Origin: Tsukamurella conjunctivitidis
GTDB taxonomy: Bacteria; Actinomycetota; Actinomycetes; Mycobacteriales; Mycobacteriaceae
Direction of reading: 5' to 3'
Assembly: GCF_007858475.1 (NCBI RefSeq)
Contig: NZ_VIGX01000007.1
Location: 124,001-188,000 of the forward strand
Length of the DNA stretch: 64,000 nucleotides
Part shown: positions 46,732 through 57,685 of the stretch, one piece after another
How positions within the stretch are numbered: the stretch's first letter is position 1
How the letters are laid out: every line of letters starts with the position of its first letter
Position numbers and translations under genes: made by a program
Notes under the pieces: model-generated
What the model was told of the DNA's origin: nothing
Database searches by the model: none
What the model saw: the letters and a program-made list of their open reading frames with translations, nothing else

Positions 46732-49468
46732 GTTCGACGGCTTCACCGCCGCGCTCGACTTCACCCTCGACCCGTTCCAGGTCCAGGGCTGCCGCGCGCT
46801 GGAGGAGGGGCGCGGGGTGCTCGTGTGCGCCCCGACGGGCGCGGGGAAGACCGTGGTCGGCGAGTTCGCCGTGCACCTCGCGCTCGCGGCGGGCACCAAG
46901 TGCTTCTACACCACACCGATCAAGGCGCTCTCCAATCAGAAGCACGCCCAGCTGACGGCCCGGTACGGCGCGCAGAACGTCGGCCTGCTGACCGGCGACA
47001 CCGCGATCAACTCCTCCGCACCCGTGGTCGTCATGACCACCGAGGTGCTGCGGAACATGCTCTACGCGAACTCTCCCGCCCTCGACGGCCTGAGCCACGT
47101 CGTGATGGACGAGGTGCACTACCTCGCGGACCGCTTCCGCGGTGCGGTCTGGGAGGAGGTCATCCTGCACCTCCCGCAGGACGTCCGCCTGGTCAGCCTC
47201 TCCGCGACGGTCTCCAACGCGGAGGAGTTCGGCGCGTGGATCACCGAGGTCCGCGGCAGCACCGAGGTGATCGTCGACGAGCACCGTCCGGTCCCGCTGT
47301 GGCAGCACATGCTCGTCGGCCGCAAACTGTTCGACCTCTTCGACACCAAGGCGCTGCGCACGGCGCAGGAATCCGGCCAGAAGAACCTCGTCCTCGACGC
47401 CGACCTGGTCCGCTACGTCAAGCAACGCGAATCGCTGGACCGCAGTTTCGATCCCGGCATCAACAGTCGCACCGGGCGCCGTGCGGGGGGCCGGGGTCGC
47501 CCGCAGGCGACCCGCCGCCCGATCCCGCGCCCGGACGTCATCGCGCTGCTCGACGCCGAGGGGTTGCTGCCGGCGATCACCTTCGTCTTCTCCCGGTCGG
47601 GCTGCGAGCAGGCGCTGACCCAGTGCCTCCGGTCACCGGTGGTACTCACGGACCAGGCGCAGGCCGACGAGATCGGCCGCATCGTCGACAAGCACGTCGC
47701 CGAGTTCTCGCCCGCTGATCTGGACCTGCTGGGCTACGAGGAGTGGCGCGCCGCGCTGCTCCGGGGCTTCGCCGCGCACCACGCCGGGATGCTCCCCGCG
47801 TTCCGGCACGCCGTGGAGGAGCTCTTCGTCAAGGGCCTGGTGCGGGCCGTCTTCGCCACGGAGACCCTCGCGCTCGGCATCAACATGCCCGCGCGGACCG
47901 TCGTGCTGGAGCGGCTGGTCAAATACAACGGCGAGTCCCACGTCGAGTTGACGCCAGGGGAGTACACGCAGCTCACCGGCCGTGCCGGACGCCGCGGTAT
48001 CGATATCGAGGGGCACGCCGTCGTGCTCTGGCAGACCGGGGTGCGGCCGCAGGAGGTGGCCGGCCTCGCCGGTGCGCGCACGTTCCCGCTGGTGAGCTCG
48101 TTCTCGCCGGGCTACAACATGTCGATCAACCTGCTCGACCGCCTCGGCCGGGAGGGCGCCGAGCGCCTGCTCGAGGCGAGTTTCGCGCAATTCCAGGCGG
48201 ACCGCTCCGTCGTCGGACTGGCGAAGCGGGTCGACCGCGGCGAGAAGGAACTCGCGACGCTCGGCGCCCAGATCACGGAGGCGGCGGGTGGCGCCGACTA
48301 CCTCGAGTACGTGCGGCTGCGTGAGGCCGTCCGCACCCGCGAGCGCTCGCTGCGCCGCGAGCACCTCGCGGACCGCCGCGACGGGGCCGCCACCGCGCTG
48401 GCCGAACTGCGCCGCGGCGACGTCATCGCGGTGACCGGCGGCCGACGGCGGGGCCTGGCCCTCGTCGTCGAACCCTCGGGCGACCGTCGTGATCCGAAGC
48501 CCGTCGTGGTCACCGAGAGCAGTTGGTCGGGCCGCGTCGGTGCCGGCGACTTCGTGGGTGACGTGGCGGTGCTCGGCACGCTCCGGGTCCCGAAGAACGC
48601 CGACTACCGCTCGGGCCGCGGCAAGCGCGACCTGGCGTCGACGCTGCGCAACAGCAACATCTCCGCGCCGCGGCAGCAGGCGAAGGCCCAGCGCCCCGCC
48701 GCCTCCGACAGCCAGCTCGCGGACCTGCGCGCCCGGATGCGCGCCCATCCCGCGCACACGGGGCAACGCGCACCGGAACTGGACCGGCTCGCCGAGCGCT
48801 ACGCCCGCCTGGAGCGGGAGATCACCGCCTCCGCGGCCACGGTGCGCGCCACCACCTCCTCGCTCGCCGTCACCTTCGAGCGGATCGTGGCGCTGCTCGG
48901 CGACCGCGGATACATCGAGAGCACCGACGGCGAGCCCGAACTGACCGAGGCGGGGCGCCGTCTGGCCCGGGTCTACAGCGAGTCCGACCTGCTGGTGTGC
49001 GAGTGCATCGAGGAGGGCGTCTTCGACGGGCTCGACGCGGCCGGGCTCGCCGCCGTCGTCAGCGCCCTGGTCTTCGAATCCCGCGGCGAGCGCGGCGGCA
49101 TGCTGCTGACCGGGGAGAAGGTGCCCGGCGCAGTGCGCTCCGCCGTGCGGGACATCGCCGACCGCTGGACCGACATCGTTGCCGCCGAGGCGGCGCACCG
49201 CCTCGAACCCAGTCGCGAGCCGGACATCGGCTTCGTCGCCCCGATGCACCAGTGGGCGGCGGGCGGAACGCTGGCCGCCGTGCTGCTGGCCGCCGGTGAG
49301 CGGGGGCGACCGCTCCCGGCGGGCGACTTCGTCCGGTGGTGCCGCCAGGTGATCGATCTGCTCGACCAGATCAAGCAGACCTCCTTCGACACCCGCCCCG
49401 GGCTCGCAACCGTCGCGACCGCGGCGATCGCGGCCGTCCGGCGCGGCGTCGTCGCGGAATCGGGCTGA
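46718..49468 (+). CDS. helY: DEAD/DEAH-box RNA helicase HelY (Mtr4/Ski2-like)
   Basis: 916-residue superfamily 2 helicase. RecA domain 1: [15 protein letters not shown] (Walker A), [26 protein letters not shown] (DEVH). RecA domain 2: [39 protein letters not shown]. The rest holds the winged-helix, an SH3-like insertion ([20 protein letters not shown]) and a ratchet/C-terminal domain like Ski2/Mtr4. Likely role: unwinding RNA for decay or processing. The ATG lies inside the end of tatC, so translation is coupled to tatC (as Rv2093c-Rv2092c). Confidence 0.93.
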   Translation: MTSSEFDGFTAALDFTLDPFQVQGCRALEEGRGVLVCAPTGAGKTVVGEFAVHLALAAGTKCFYTTPIKALSNQKHAQLTARYGAQNVGLLTGDTAINSSAPVVVMTTEVLRNMLYANSPALDGLSHVVMDEVHYLADRFRGAVWEEVILHLPQDVRLVSLSATVSNAEEFGAWITEVRGSTEVIVDEHRPVPLWQHMLVGRKLFDLFDTKALRTAQESGQKNLVLDADLVRYVKQRESLDRSFDPGINSRTGRRAGGRGRPQATRRPIPRPDVIALLDAEGLLPAITFVFSRSGCEQALTQCLRSPVVLTDQAQADEIGRIVDKHVAEFSPADLDLLGYEEWRAALLRGFAAHHAGMLPAFRHAVEELFVKGLVRAVFATETLALGINMPARTVVLERLVKYNGESHVELTPGEYTQLTGRAGRRGIDIEGHAVVLWQTGVRPQEVAGLAGARTFPLVSSFSPGYNMSINLLDRLGREGAERLLEASFAQFQADRSVVGLAKRVDRGEKELATLGAQITEAAGGADYLEYVRLREAVRTRERSLRREHLADRRDGAATALAELRRGDVIAVTGGRRRGLALVVEPSGDRRDPKPVVVTESSWSGRVGAGDFVGDVAVLGTLRVPKNADYRSGRGKRDLASTLRNSNISAPRQQAKAQRPAASDSQLADLRARMRAHPAHTGQRAPELDRLAERYARLEREITASAATVRATTSSLAVTFERIVALLGDRGYIESTDGEPELTEAGRRLARVYSESDLLVCECIEEGVFDGLDAAGLAAVVSALVFESRGERGGMLLTGEKVPGAVRSAVRDIADRWTDIVAAEAAHRLEPSREPDIGFVAPMHQWAAGGTLAAVLLAAGERGRPLPAGDFVRWCRQVIDLLDQIKQTSFDTRPGLATVATAAIAAVRRGVVAESG

Positions 49469-49538
49469 TGATCGGGTATCTTGACCGAAGAGGCGTACGT
49501 CGCGGGCCGTCGGTCCGTGACAGGGGAGGAGTGGATAC

Positions 49539-50198
49539 ATGAGCAACCCGCAGGATCCGAACCAGTGGGCGCAGCAGGGGTGGCAGCAGCCGGGCCAGCA
49601 GCCTCCGCAGGATCAGACCCAGATCGCACCGCAGTACGGCCAGCAGGGCTTCGGCGCTCCGTCGGGTGACCAGACTCAGATCTCCCCGCAGTACCCGGGC
49701 CAATGGGGGCAGCAGCCGCAGGGCCAGCAATACGGCGGCTACCAGCAGCCGCAGCCGCCGCAGTTCGGGCAGGATCAGTTCGGCCAGCAGCCCGGTCAGC
49801 CGGGCCAGCCCGCGCAGTTCGCGGGCCAGCAGTTCGGGCAGCAGTTCGGCCAGCCCCCGCTGGGCGGTCCGAAGAAGTCGAAGACCGGACTGATCATCGG
49901 CATCGCGGCCGCCGCGATCATCGCGATCGTGGCGATCGTCCTGATCGTCGGCTACGCCACCGGCGCCTTCTTCGGCAAGAAGTTCGACAACGCCAAGGTC
50001 AACGAGGGCGTGACGAAGGTCCTCAAGGACAGCTACAACGAGACCGACGCCAAGGACGTCGCCTGCAAGACCGACGGCGTCAAGGTCAAGACCGGCGAAT
50101 CGTTCACCTGCAGCGCGACCATCGGCGGCAAGGAGAAGACGGTCTCCGTGAAGGTGCTGGACGACGAGGGCAAGTACCAGGTGGGCGCCCCGAGCTGA
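49539..50198 (+). CDS. DUF4333 domain protein with Gln/Pro/Gly-rich N-terminus
   Basis: 219 residues. The first 110 are low-complexity and rich in Gln, Pro and Gly (repeats such as QFGQQFGQ and QPGQPGQP). One membrane helix lies near 117-142 (TGLIIGIAAAAIIAIVAIVL), followed by an external DUF4333 domain (about 145-219) with a Cys pair in KDVACKTDGVKVKTGESFTC, probably disulfide-bonded. Matches the position of Rv2091c. Function unknown. TATCTT at 49477-49482 and GGGGAGGAG before the ATG supply promoter and ribosome site. Confidence 0.85.
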   Translation: MSNPQDPNQWAQQGWQQPGQQPPQDQTQIAPQYGQQGFGAPSGDQTQISPQYPGQWGQQPQGQQYGGYQQPQPPQFGQDQFGQQPGQPGQPAQFAGQQFGQQFGQPPLGGPKKSKTGLIIGIAAAAIIAIVAIVLIVGYATGAFFGKKFDNAKVNEGVTKVLKDSYNETDAKDVACKTDGVKVKTGESFTCSATIGGKEKTVSVKVLDDEGKYQVGAPS

Positions 50199-50214
50199 TC
50201 CGCTCGGAACCGCC

Positions 50215-51177
50215 TCAGCCCGCGAGGGCGGCGAGGAGGCGTTCCACCTGCGCTCCGATCCGCAGCTCCTCGGCCAATTCGGCCAGGCGCTGCGGATCGC
50301 GTGCTTCCCGGGGCAGTGCGTCCGGGCCGGAGAGCGCGACGTCCGCGTCGCGGTGCACCCAGACCACGTCCCACGCGGCGTCGAGGTAGTCGGCCGACGC
50401 AGCGATCGACGCCGCGGCGCGCGCGGTCAGCGGCGACGGGGTCTGCGCTGCGGCCGCGCGGATCGCCGCCAACGAGCCGTGTTCGAGCAGCAGCTTCGAG
50501 GCCGTCTTCTCGCCGATCCCCGGCACGCCGGGCAGGCCGTCGGACGGGTCGCCGCGCAGCAGCGCGAGTTCGGCGTAGGCCTCCCCGGCGCGGTCGCGCG
50601 GCAGCCCGTACTTCTCCGCCACCTCGGCGGGCCCGAACATCTCGGCCTTGGCGATGCCACGCCCGATGTACAGGCAGCGCACGCCGGGCGCGGTGTCGTC
50701 GGCCACCTGCAGCAGGTCCCGGTCACCGGAGACCACGATCACCGGGTCGGTCGTCTCCCGCGCAGCCAGGGTGCCGAGCACGTCGTCCGCCTCGAGCCCG
50801 GCGGCGCCGCCCGTCGCGATGCCGACGGCCTCGAGCACCTCGAGGATCATGTCGACCTGCGGGGTCAGCGTGTCCGGCACCTCCTCGGCCCCGAGCTCCG
50901 CGCCGCCGGCGTCCACCGCCACGCGGTGCGTCTTGTAGGTGGGCAGCAGTTCCACCCGGAAGGCGGGCCGCCAGTCCAGGTCGAGGCACGCCACGAGCCG
51001 ACCCGGTCGGTGCGTCGTGATCAGCTGCGAGGTCATGTCGAGGAATCCGCGCAGTGCGTTCACCGAGCGGCCGTCGGAGGCCTTCACCTTGTCCGGGATC
51101 GCGTAGTACGCCCGGAACCACAGCCCGGCCGAGTCGAGCAGCATCAGCGGGCGCGCATCGTTCGTCACGACAAGCAT
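50215..51177 (-). CDS. 5'-3' exonuclease (FEN/PolI N-terminal type)
   Basis: 320-residue flap-endonuclease-fold nuclease resembling the N-terminal domain of DNA polymerase I (Rv2090-like). Metal-binding acidic clusters: [41 protein letters not shown]; the helix-hairpin-helix is [17 protein letters not shown]. Complete without a polymerase domain. Probable role in removing RNA primers or flaps. GTG/ATG near 51177 begins [20 protein letters not shown]; an internal ATG (at MLLDSAGL) is possible. It is divergent from the M24 peptidase, 17 nt apart. Confidence 0.9.
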   Translation of the reverse strand: MLVVTNDARPLMLLDSAGLWFRAYYAIPDKVKASDGRSVNALRGFLDMTSQLITTHRPGRLVACLDLDWRPAFRVELLPTYKTHRVAVDAGGAELGAEEVPDTLTPQVDMILEVLEAVGIATGGAAGLEADDVLGTLAARETTDPVIVVSGDRDLLQVADDTAPGVRCLYIGRGIAKAEMFGPAEVAEKYGLPRDRAGEAYAELALLRGDPSDGLPGVPGIGEKTASKLLLEHGSLAAIRAAAAQTPSPLTARAAASIAASADYLDAAWDVVWVHRDADVALSGPDALPREARDPQRLAELAEELRIGAQVERLLAALAG

Positions 51178-51194
51178 GGTGTCACAATCGGAGG

Positions 51195-52310
51195 ATGACC
51201 CACTTCGCTTCCCAGGTGTACGCGACCCGTCTCACCAAGGCCCAGCAGCTCGCGACCACGGCGGGGACCCCGCTCGTCATCACCCCCGGCCCGGACCTCG
51301 CGTACCTCACGGGCATCGTCAGCGAATCGTTCGAGCGCCTCACGGCCCTCGTCATCACCGACGCGGGATTCGGCCTCGTGGTCCCGCGGCTCGAGCTCGC
51401 GATCCTCGGGGACTCCGCGGTGCCGGGGCTCGGCGAGGCCGGCGTGGAACTGTCCGTCCTGGACTGGGTCGACGGTGACGACCCCTACGCGCTGGTCCTC
51501 GGCCGGCTCGGCGGGGCGTCCACAGTCGCCGTCGCCGACGCCGTGCCCGCACTGCACCTCGTGCCGCTGCTGGAGCGCGGTCTGAGCGTGGGCCTGGCGA
51601 CCGGCGTCCTGCGCCGCCTGCGGATGATCAAGGACGCGGCGGAGCTCGACGAGCTGCGCGCGGCGGGCGCCGCGATCGACCGGGTGCACGCGCGCGTCCC
51701 CGATCTCCTGAGGGTCGGCCGCACGGAGCGCGAGGTGGCCGACGACATCGCCGCCGCCATCGTCGAGGAGGGCCACACCGAGGCCGCCTTCATCATCGTC
51801 GGGTCCGGCCCGCACGGCGCGGATCCGCATCACGAGGTCTCCGATCGCGTGATCGAGGCCGGCGACATCGTGGTCGTCGACATCGGCGGTCCGCTGGCCT
51901 CGGGGTACAACTCCGACTGCACCCGCACCTACGCCATGGGCGCTCCGTCCGCCGCGATCGCCGAGCAGTACGCCCTGCTCGAGAAGGCACAGCGGGCGTC
52001 GGTCGAGGCGGTGCGGCCCGGCGTGACGGCGGAGGCGATCGACGCCGCGGGCCGCGATCTGCTCGGCGGCGCGGGTCTGGGGGAGAACTTCCTCCACCGC
52101 ACCGGCCACGGAATCGGCCTGTCCGTGCATGAGGAACCCTACATCGTTGCGGGGAACGACATTCCGGTCGAACCGGGCATGGCCTTCTCGATCGAACCCG
52201 GAATCTACTTCAGTGGCCGGTGGGGCGCGCGGATCGAAGATATCGTCATCGTCACCGAGGACGGCTGCGAGCCCGTCAACACCAGGCCGCACAGCTTGAC
52301 GATCCTCTAA
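51195..52310 (+). CDS. pepE: M24 family metallopeptidase (Xaa-Pro dipeptidase-like)
   Basis: 371-residue pita-bread metallopeptidase with a creatinase-like N-terminal domain (about 1-130) and the catalytic domain. The five metal ligands can be seen: [20 protein letters not shown] (two Asp), [14 protein letters not shown] (His), FSIEPGIY (Glu) and [13 protein letters not shown] (Glu). Length equals Rv2089c (pepE). It likely cleaves X-Pro dipeptides in the cytoplasm. ATG 51195 follows ATCGGAGG directly. The sugar porter gene starts 21 nt after. Confidence 0.92.
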   Translation: MTHFASQVYATRLTKAQQLATTAGTPLVITPGPDLAYLTGIVSESFERLTALVITDAGFGLVVPRLELAILGDSAVPGLGEAGVELSVLDWVDGDDPYALVLGRLGGASTVAVADAVPALHLVPLLERGLSVGLATGVLRRLRMIKDAAELDELRAAGAAIDRVHARVPDLLRVGRTEREVADDIAAAIVEEGHTEAAFIIVGSGPHGADPHHEVSDRVIEAGDIVVVDIGGPLASGYNSDCTRTYAMGAPSAAIAEQYALLEKAQRASVEAVRPGVTAEAIDAAGRDLLGGAGLGENFLHRTGHGIGLSVHEEPYIVAGNDIPVEPGMAFSIEPGIYFSGRWGARIEDIVIVTEDGCEPVNTRPHSLTIL

Positions 52311-52331
52311 GAGCGAGACACCGGAGGCAGC

Positions 52332-53777
52332 ATGGCGCACGGCGGCGGCACGACGGCCGAAGGGCCTTCGATCTTCGAGGAGGGCGAGGGCAACAGCAGC
52401 CGCGTCGTCCAGATCGCGGTCGTCGCCGCGATGGGCGGCCTGCTGTTCGGCTACGACAGCGCCGTGATCAACGGCGCGACCAAGGCGATCGAGGGCCGCT
52501 TCGACATCCACGGCTACACGCTCGGCTTCGCGGTCGCGTCGGCGCTGCTCGGTGCCGCCGCGGGCGCGATGACCGCCGGCCGCATCGCGGACCGGATCGG
52601 TCGCCTGCGCGTCATGCAGATCGCCGCCGTGCTGTTCCTCCTCAGCGCCCTCGGCTGCGCGTTCGCCACGCACACGTGGATGCTCATCCTGTTCCGCGTG
52701 ATCGGCGGCGTGGGTGTGGGCGTGGCGTCGGTGATCGCGCCGGCGTACATCGCGGAGGTCTCACCGGCCCGGATCCGGGGGCGGCTGGGATCCCTGCAGC
52801 AGATGGCGATCGTGCTCGGGATCTTCCTCTCGCTGCTGGTCGACTGGCTGCTCGCCTCGCTCGCGGGCGGCGCCTCGGAGGAGCTGTGGCTGGGTATGGA
52901 GGCCTGGCGATGGATGTTCCTCGTCATGGCGATCCCGGCGATCGTCTACGGCGTGGCCTCGACGATGATCCCCGAATCGCCCCGCTACCTCGTCTCGCGG
53001 CACCGGATCCCCGAGGCCCGCCGGGTGCTCACCATGCTCCTCGGCGAGAAGAACCTCGATCTCACCGTGACCCGCATCGAGGAGAGCCTCGCGGGCGAGG
53101 AGAAGCACTCCTGGCGCGACCTGGTGCGTCCGGGCGGCGGCATCTACCCGATCGTGTGGGTGGGCCTGCTGCTGTCGATCTTCCAGCAGGCCGTGGGCAT
53201 CAACGTCATCTTCTACTACTCGAACATGCTGTGGCAGGCCGTCGGTTTCGAGGAGTCGCAGTCGAACCAGATCAGCGTCTTCACCTCGATCGTCAACGTC
53301 ATCGTCACGATCGTCGCGATCATGCTGGTGGACCGGATCGGGCGCCGCCCGCTGCTGCTGATCGGCTCGATCGGCATGACGCTCTCGCTCGCCACGATGG
53401 CGATCTGCTTCAACACCGCGGCGATCGTGGACGGCAAGCCCGAACTCGACGGCGCCGCAGGGGTGATCGCCTTGGTCGCCGCGAACCTGTTCGTCATCTT
53501 CTTCGGCGTCAGCTGGGGACCGGTGGTGTGGGTCCTCCTGGGCGAGATGTTCCCCAACCGCATCCGCGGCGCGGCGCTCTCCCTCGCGGCCGCCGCGCAG
53601 TGGGCGGCGAACTGGGCGATCACGGTGACCTTCCCCAAGATGGAGGGCAACCTCACGCTCGCGTACGGGCTGTACGCGACCTTCGCGCTGCTGTCGCTGT
53701 TCTTCGTCTACCGGTTCGTGCCGGAGACCAAGGGCAAGACACTCGAGGACATGGACGGGAATCTGCCCGCCCGGTAG
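52332..53777 (+). CDS. MFS sugar porter (sugar:H+ symporter family)
   Basis: 481-residue transporter with 12 predicted helices. Sugar-porter signatures: GGLLFGYDSAVINGATKAIE (helix 1), GRIADRIGRLRVM (loop 2-3), RIRGRLGSLQQMAIVLGIFL, PESPRYLVSRHR after helix 6, DRIGRRPLLLIGS (loop 8-9) and PETKGKTLEDMDG at the end. Imports a hexose, pentose or polyol; which one is not decidable. GGAGGCAGC precedes the ATG. It may share a transcript with the M24 peptidase 21 nt upstream. Confidence 0.92.
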   Translation: MAHGGGTTAEGPSIFEEGEGNSSRVVQIAVVAAMGGLLFGYDSAVINGATKAIEGRFDIHGYTLGFAVASALLGAAAGAMTAGRIADRIGRLRVMQIAAVLFLLSALGCAFATHTWMLILFRVIGGVGVGVASVIAPAYIAEVSPARIRGRLGSLQQMAIVLGIFLSLLVDWLLASLAGGASEELWLGMEAWRWMFLVMAIPAIVYGVASTMIPESPRYLVSRHRIPEARRVLTMLLGEKNLDLTVTRIEESLAGEEKHSWRDLVRPGGGIYPIVWVGLLLSIFQQAVGINVIFYYSNMLWQAVGFEESQSNQISVFTSIVNVIVTIVAIMLVDRIGRRPLLLIGSIGMTLSLATMAICFNTAAIVDGKPELDGAAGVIALVAANLFVIFFGVSWGPVVWVLLGEMFPNRIRGAALSLAAAAQWAANWAITVTFPKMEGNLTLAYGLYATFALLSLFFVYRFVPETKGKTLEDMDGNLPAR

Positions 53778-53805
53778 CGTCCGCGGGGAGCGCCGCCCGC
53801 GCCCG

Positions 53806-54210
53806 TCAGGAGCGCAGAGTGCTCGAGCCCAGCACCCGGGTCACGTCGATCTCGATCACGACGCGCTTCGGGTTCTCGCGCGGCTGCCTGTACCGCACCG
53901 CGTACCGGGCCTCGGCGTCACGCACCGACTCGCCGTCGGTGAGCACGCGCGCCGGGCCCTCCAGCGTGAGCCAACGGGCACCGTCGACCTGGGTGAGCGC
54001 GGCGTACCCGCCGCGCCCGGCGTTGCGGGCCTTCTGGCTGTCGCCCGATGTGATGACGCGGGCGAGACCCGTGGCGGGGTCGTACGTGAAGGCGATGGCC
54101 ACCGTGTGCGGCGTCCCGTCGGCGCGCAGCGTGCTGAGCGTCGCGAGGTGACGCTCGGTCACGAAGGCGAGGGCGTCGGAATTGAGAGTTGGACGGTCGT
54201 CGTTCGGCAC
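53806..54210 (-). CDS. PPOX-class F420-dependent oxidoreductase (Rv2074-like)
   Basis: 134-residue split-barrel protein from GTG 54210. [20 protein letters not shown] and [20 protein letters not shown], then [20 protein letters not shown] and [13 protein letters not shown] fit the F420-binding subgroup; M. tuberculosis Rv2074 is an F420H2-dependent biliverdin reductase. The neighbourhood (next to the Rv2073c-like SDR and cobLMK) is the same as in M. tuberculosis, so orthology is likely. The frame is open upstream over the SDR gene. Divergent from that SDR, 41 nt apart. Confidence 0.88.
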   Translation of the reverse strand: MPNDDRPTLNSDALAFVTERHLATLSTLRADGTPHTVAIAFTYDPATGLARVITSGDSQKARNAGRGGYAALTQVDGARWLTLEGPARVLTDGESVRDAEARYAVRYRQPRENPKRVVIEIDVTRVLGSSTLRS

Positions 54211-54251
54211 ACCGTCACGGTAGCGGGACGCCGCGCGTCTAGTCTGGTCCG

Positions 54252-55037
54252 GTGAGTGCGGACAGGATTCCCGACGGTGCGGTGCTGCTCCTGGGCGGCC
54301 GGAGCGAGGTGGGCCTGGAAGTGGCGCGGCGGATCGCGCCGGGCCGCGACGTGATTCTCGCGGCGCGCCGCCCGGAGCACCTGGACGAGCAGATCGCGGC
54401 ACTGCGGGAGATCGGCGCCACCGGCGTCTTCCCGGTCGAGTTCGACGCGGACCGCACGGAGCTGCACACCGCCTTCCTCGACGAGGTGGCCGATCGGTTC
54501 GGCCGGATCGGCGTCGCGATCGTCGCCTTCGGCATCCTCGGCGATCAGGCCCGCGCGGAGGCCGATCCCACGCACGCGGTGCAGATCGCGCAGACCGACT
54601 ACGTGGCGCAGGTGTCGATCCTGCTCGGCTTGGCGAACCTGCTGCGCGCCCAGGACGCCCGGGAGGGCGGGCGCGGCGCGATCGTGGCCTTCTCGTCCGT
54701 CGCAGGCGTCCGCGTGCGCAAGGCCAACTTCGTCTACGGCAGCACCAAGGCCGGCCTCGACGGCTTCGTCCAGGGCTTCACGGACTCCCTGCACGGCACC
54801 GGCGTGCAGGTCCTGCTCGCCCGGCCGGGCTTCATCGTCGGCGCCATGACACGCGAGCTCATGGCGTCCGGCGTGAAGCCCGCGCCCTTCAGCCGCACCG
54901 CGCCCGAGGTCGCGGAGGCGACGGTGCACGCGCTGCGCCGCGGACGCCGGACGGTGTGGATCCCGGCGTTGCTGCGCCCGCTCTACGCCGGACTGCGGTT
55001 CGTCCCGCAGGCGGTGTGGCGGCGGATGCCGCGATGA
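54252..55037 (+). CDS. DprE2-like SDR oxidoreductase (Rv2073c type)
   Basis: 261-residue NAD(P)-dependent reductase. [20 protein letters not shown] is the cofactor loop, [15 protein letters not shown] follows, and [24 protein letters not shown] gives catalytic Ser, Tyr and Lys. It resembles DprE2, which makes decaprenyl-phospho-arabinose for the cell wall, but the place beside cobL corresponds to its paralogue Rv2073c, so the exact substrate is open. TAGTCT at 54240-54245 is 6 nt before GTG 54252 (leaderless). The stop overlaps cobL by 4 nt. Confidence 0.87.
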   Translation: MSADRIPDGAVLLLGGRSEVGLEVARRIAPGRDVILAARRPEHLDEQIAALREIGATGVFPVEFDADRTELHTAFLDEVADRFGRIGVAIVAFGILGDQARAEADPTHAVQIAQTDYVAQVSILLGLANLLRAQDAREGGRGAIVAFSSVAGVRVRKANFVYGSTKAGLDGFVQGFTDSLHGTGVQVLLARPGFIVGAMTRELMASGVKPAPFSRTAPEVAEATVHALRRGRRTVWIPALLRPLYAGLRFVPQAVWRRMPR

Positions 55038-56173
55038 CGGTGACGGTGGTCGGCATCGGCGCCGACGGGTGGCCGGGCCTCACCGACGGTGCGCGCCGCG
55101 CGCTCCTCGACGCGACGGTGATCCACGGCGCCCCGCGCCAGCTGGAGTACCTCCCCAAGGGACTCGCCGACGAGGTCGCGCGCCCGTGGCCCTCGCCGCT
55201 GCTCCCCGCGATCGACGAGCTGACCGACGGCGCGCACGTCCTCGCCAGCGGGGACCCGATGTTCTACGGCATCGGCGCCACCCTCGCGCGCCGCCGACCC
55301 GACCTCGATCTGCGGGTGATCCCGCACCTGTCGTCCTTCGCGCTCGCCTGCGCCCGCCTGCGCTGGCCCGCCGAGGAGGTCACCGTCCTCTCCGCGGTCG
55401 CGCGCGACCCCTCGCCGGTGATCAAGGCCGTCCGCGACGGCCGGCGCACGATCGTGCTCAGCGAATCGGCGGCGACACCCGCACACCTCGCCGACCTCCT
55501 GCGGGACGCGGGCCTGACCGCCGCGATCACCGTATTGGAGCAGTTGGGCGGTCCGCGGGAGAAGGTGCGCCCGTTCGGCCGGAGACTGCGGTTCGACGAC
55601 CTGAACGTGGTCGGGATCGAGCCCGCGGAGTCCGCCGGGCAACTCGTCTTCGAGCACGACGGCCAGATCACCAAGGCCGATGTCCGGGCCCTGACGGTGG
55701 CCGCCCTTCGGCCCGCATCGGGCTGGATCTGGGATTTCGGGGCCGGTTCGGGGTCCGTCGGCATCACCTGGGCCCTGCAGGGCGGGGGCTCCGTCGTCGC
55801 CGTGGAGCGGCGCGCCGACCGCGCGGCCCGGGTGGCGCGCAACGCCGCCCGGGCGGGCGTCGCCGTGGAGGTCGTCGTGGGGGACACCGCTGACCTCACC
55901 GCCGACCTGCCCGTGCCCGATGCGATCTTCGTCGGCGGCGGCCTCAGCGAGCAGCTCGCCGCCGCGTGCGTCGGCGTCCTGCCCGCCGGTGGTCGCCTCG
56001 TCGCCAACACCGTCACCGTCGAGGGGCAGAGCCTGGTGACCCTGCTGCGCAACCGGTTCGGCGGCGAGTTGCGCAGCTACACGGTGTCCGACCTGGAGCC
56101 GCTGGGTAGTGGCACGGCGTGGCGTCCGCGGAGGCCGATCGTGCAGTGGGTGCTGACCAAGGAGACCTCGTGA
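55034..56173 (+). CDS. cobL: Precorrin-6B methyltransferase (decarboxylating)
   Basis: 379-residue two-domain enzyme of aerobic cobalamin synthesis that methylates C5 and C15 of precorrin-6B and decarboxylates it. The N-terminal CobE-like domain (VTVVGIGADGWPGLTDGARR, VLASGDPMFYGIG) is a uroporphyrinogen-methylase fold; the C-terminal domain (about 200-379) is a class I SAM fold with IWDFGAGSGSVGITWALQGG and DAIFVGGGLSEQL. ATG 55034 overlaps the SDR stop (ATGA), and the stop overlaps the cobM GTG (GTGA). Confidence 0.94.
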   Translation: MTVTVVGIGADGWPGLTDGARRALLDATVIHGAPRQLEYLPKGLADEVARPWPSPLLPAIDELTDGAHVLASGDPMFYGIGATLARRRPDLDLRVIPHLSSFALACARLRWPAEEVTVLSAVARDPSPVIKAVRDGRRTIVLSESAATPAHLADLLRDAGLTAAITVLEQLGGPREKVRPFGRRLRFDDLNVVGIEPAESAGQLVFEHDGQITKADVRALTVAALRPASGWIWDFGAGSGSVGITWALQGGGSVVAVERRADRAARVARNAARAGVAVEVVVGDTADLTADLPVPDAIFVGGGLSEQLAAACVGVLPAGGRLVANTVTVEGQSLVTLLRNRFGGELRSYTVSDLEPLGSGTAWRPRRPIVQWVLTKETS

Positions 56174-56940
56174 CCGTCTACTTCATCGGCGCGGGCCCCG
56201 GAGCGCCCGATCTCATGACGCTCCGCGGCGCGGAACTGCTGTCCCGCTGCACGGTCTGCCTGTACGCGGGATCCCTCGTACCGCAGCAGATGCTGGACCG
56301 GTGCCCGCCCGGTGCGCGGCTCGTCGACACAGCGCGGATGCCGCTGCCGGACATCGTGTCGGAGATGGTCCGCGCGCACGGGGCCGGCCTCGACGTGGCC
56401 CGCCTGCACTCCGGCGACATCTCGCTGTACTCGGCGTTCACCGAGCAGGCGCGTCGGCTCGACGCAGCGGGCGTGCCCTACGAGATCGTCCCGGGCGTGC
56501 CGGCGTTCGCGGCGGCCTCGGCCTCCCTCGGGCGGGAGCTGACGGTGCCGGGTGTCGGCCAGTCCCTGCTCATCACCCGCGTCTCGACGCTGTCGACGGA
56601 CATGCCGGCCGGCGAGGACCTCGCCTCGCTGGCCCGCACCGGAGTGACCCTCGCGCTGCACCTGGCCGCGCACCGCGCCGCGGCGCTCACCGACGACCTG
56701 CTGCCGCACTACGGCGCGGACTGCCCGGTCGCCGTCGTGGCCTTCGCCAGCCGCGACGACGAGCGGATCGTGCGGTGCCGGCTCGCCGATCTACCGGCCC
56801 GGCTGGCGGAGGCCGGGATCACGAAGACGGCGGTCATCTTCGTCGGGAGGGTGCTGGACGGCACCCTCGACGACGCTGCCGTCGAGGAGAGTTACCTGTA
56901 CTCGGCGAGGCGGCTGCGCGCGCCCGGGGCGAGCCACTGA
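56170..56940 (+). CDS. cobM: Precorrin-4 C(11)-methyltransferase
   Basis: 256-residue SAM-dependent uroporphyrinogen-methylase-fold enzyme that methylates C11 of precorrin-4. TVYFIGAGPGAPDLMTLRGA is the N-terminal signature, RLHSGDISLYSAFTEQARRL the second motif and VPGVPAFAAASASLGRELTV the third, with a C-terminal KTAVIFVGRVLDGTLDDAAV. GTG start overlapping cobL by 4 nt; its TGA shares one base with the cobK ATG. Confidence 0.95.
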   Translation: MTVYFIGAGPGAPDLMTLRGAELLSRCTVCLYAGSLVPQQMLDRCPPGARLVDTARMPLPDIVSEMVRAHGAGLDVARLHSGDISLYSAFTEQARRLDAAGVPYEIVPGVPAFAAASASLGRELTVPGVGQSLLITRVSTLSTDMPAGEDLASLARTGVTLALHLAAHRAAALTDDLLPHYGADCPVAVVAFASRDDERIVRCRLADLPARLAEAGITKTAVIFVGRVLDGTLDDAAVEESYLYSARRLRAPGASH

Positions 56941-57683
56941 TGCGGAGAGTGCTGGTCCTCGGCGGCACCGCGGAGGCCCGGGAGCTCGCGCGAATGCTGC
57001 ACGACGACCCGCGCTTCGCGGTCCTCAGCTCGCTCGCCGGCCGGGTCGCTGATCCGCGCCTACCGATGGGGGAGACGCGGATCGGAGGGTTCGGCGGCCC
57101 CTCGGGGCTGGCGGCCTTCCTCGCCGACGGGGGCGTGGACGTGCTGGTCGACGCCACCCATCCGTTCGCCGCCACGATTTCGCGCAACGCCGCGCTCGCG
57201 GCGGAGGCGGCGGGCGTGCCGCTCCTGGCGCTGGTGCGCCCGGAATGGAGGCCCGGGAGCGAGGAGGCGTGGACGCGGGTGCCTACCGTCGCCGCCGCCG
57301 CGCAGGTACTGCAGCGGCGCGCCGGGGGCCGGGCCGCGCTCACCACGGGCCGACAGGACGCGCACGAGTTCGCCGCGCTCGATGATTGGTGGTTCCTCAT
57401 CCGGGTCGTCGACGCGCCGTCGGGCCCGCTGCCGCGGCGACACGTGCTGCTCCACGACCGCGGGCCGTACACGATCGACTCCGAACGGGCGTTGCTGCGC
57501 GAGAACACCGTTGATCTTCTCGTCACGAAGAACAGCGGCGGCGATCTGGTCTCGGCGAAGCTGGCCGCGGCGCGGGAACTCGGCGTCGAGGTGGTCATGG
57601 TCGACCGCCCGCCGCGGCCGGCCGGGGTCCCGGCGGTGCCGACCGCCGCGGCGGCGTACGAGCGGCTCGTCGCCCGCACATGA
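56940..57683 (+). CDS. cobK: Precorrin-6A reductase
   Basis: 247-residue NADPH-dependent reductase of the corrin ring. VLVLGGTAEARELARMLHDD binds NADPH; VDVLVDATHPFAATISRNAA and LVTKNSGGDLVSAKLAAARE are family motifs. It begins at ATG 56940, overlapping the cobM stop by one base. It ends the SDR-cobL-cobM-cobK transcript unit. The other cobalamin enzyme in the window, CobIJ, lies 5 kb on and on the opposite strand. Confidence 0.94.
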   Translation: MRRVLVLGGTAEARELARMLHDDPRFAVLSSLAGRVADPRLPMGETRIGGFGGPSGLAAFLADGGVDVLVDATHPFAATISRNAALAAEAAGVPLLALVRPEWRPGSEEAWTRVPTVAAAAQVLQRRAGGRAALTTGRQDAHEFAALDDWWFLIRVVDAPSGPLPRRHVLLHDRGPYTIDSERALLRENTVDLLVTKNSGGDLVSAKLAAARELGVEVVMVDRPPRPAGVPAVPTAAAAYERLVART

Positions 57684-57685
57684 CT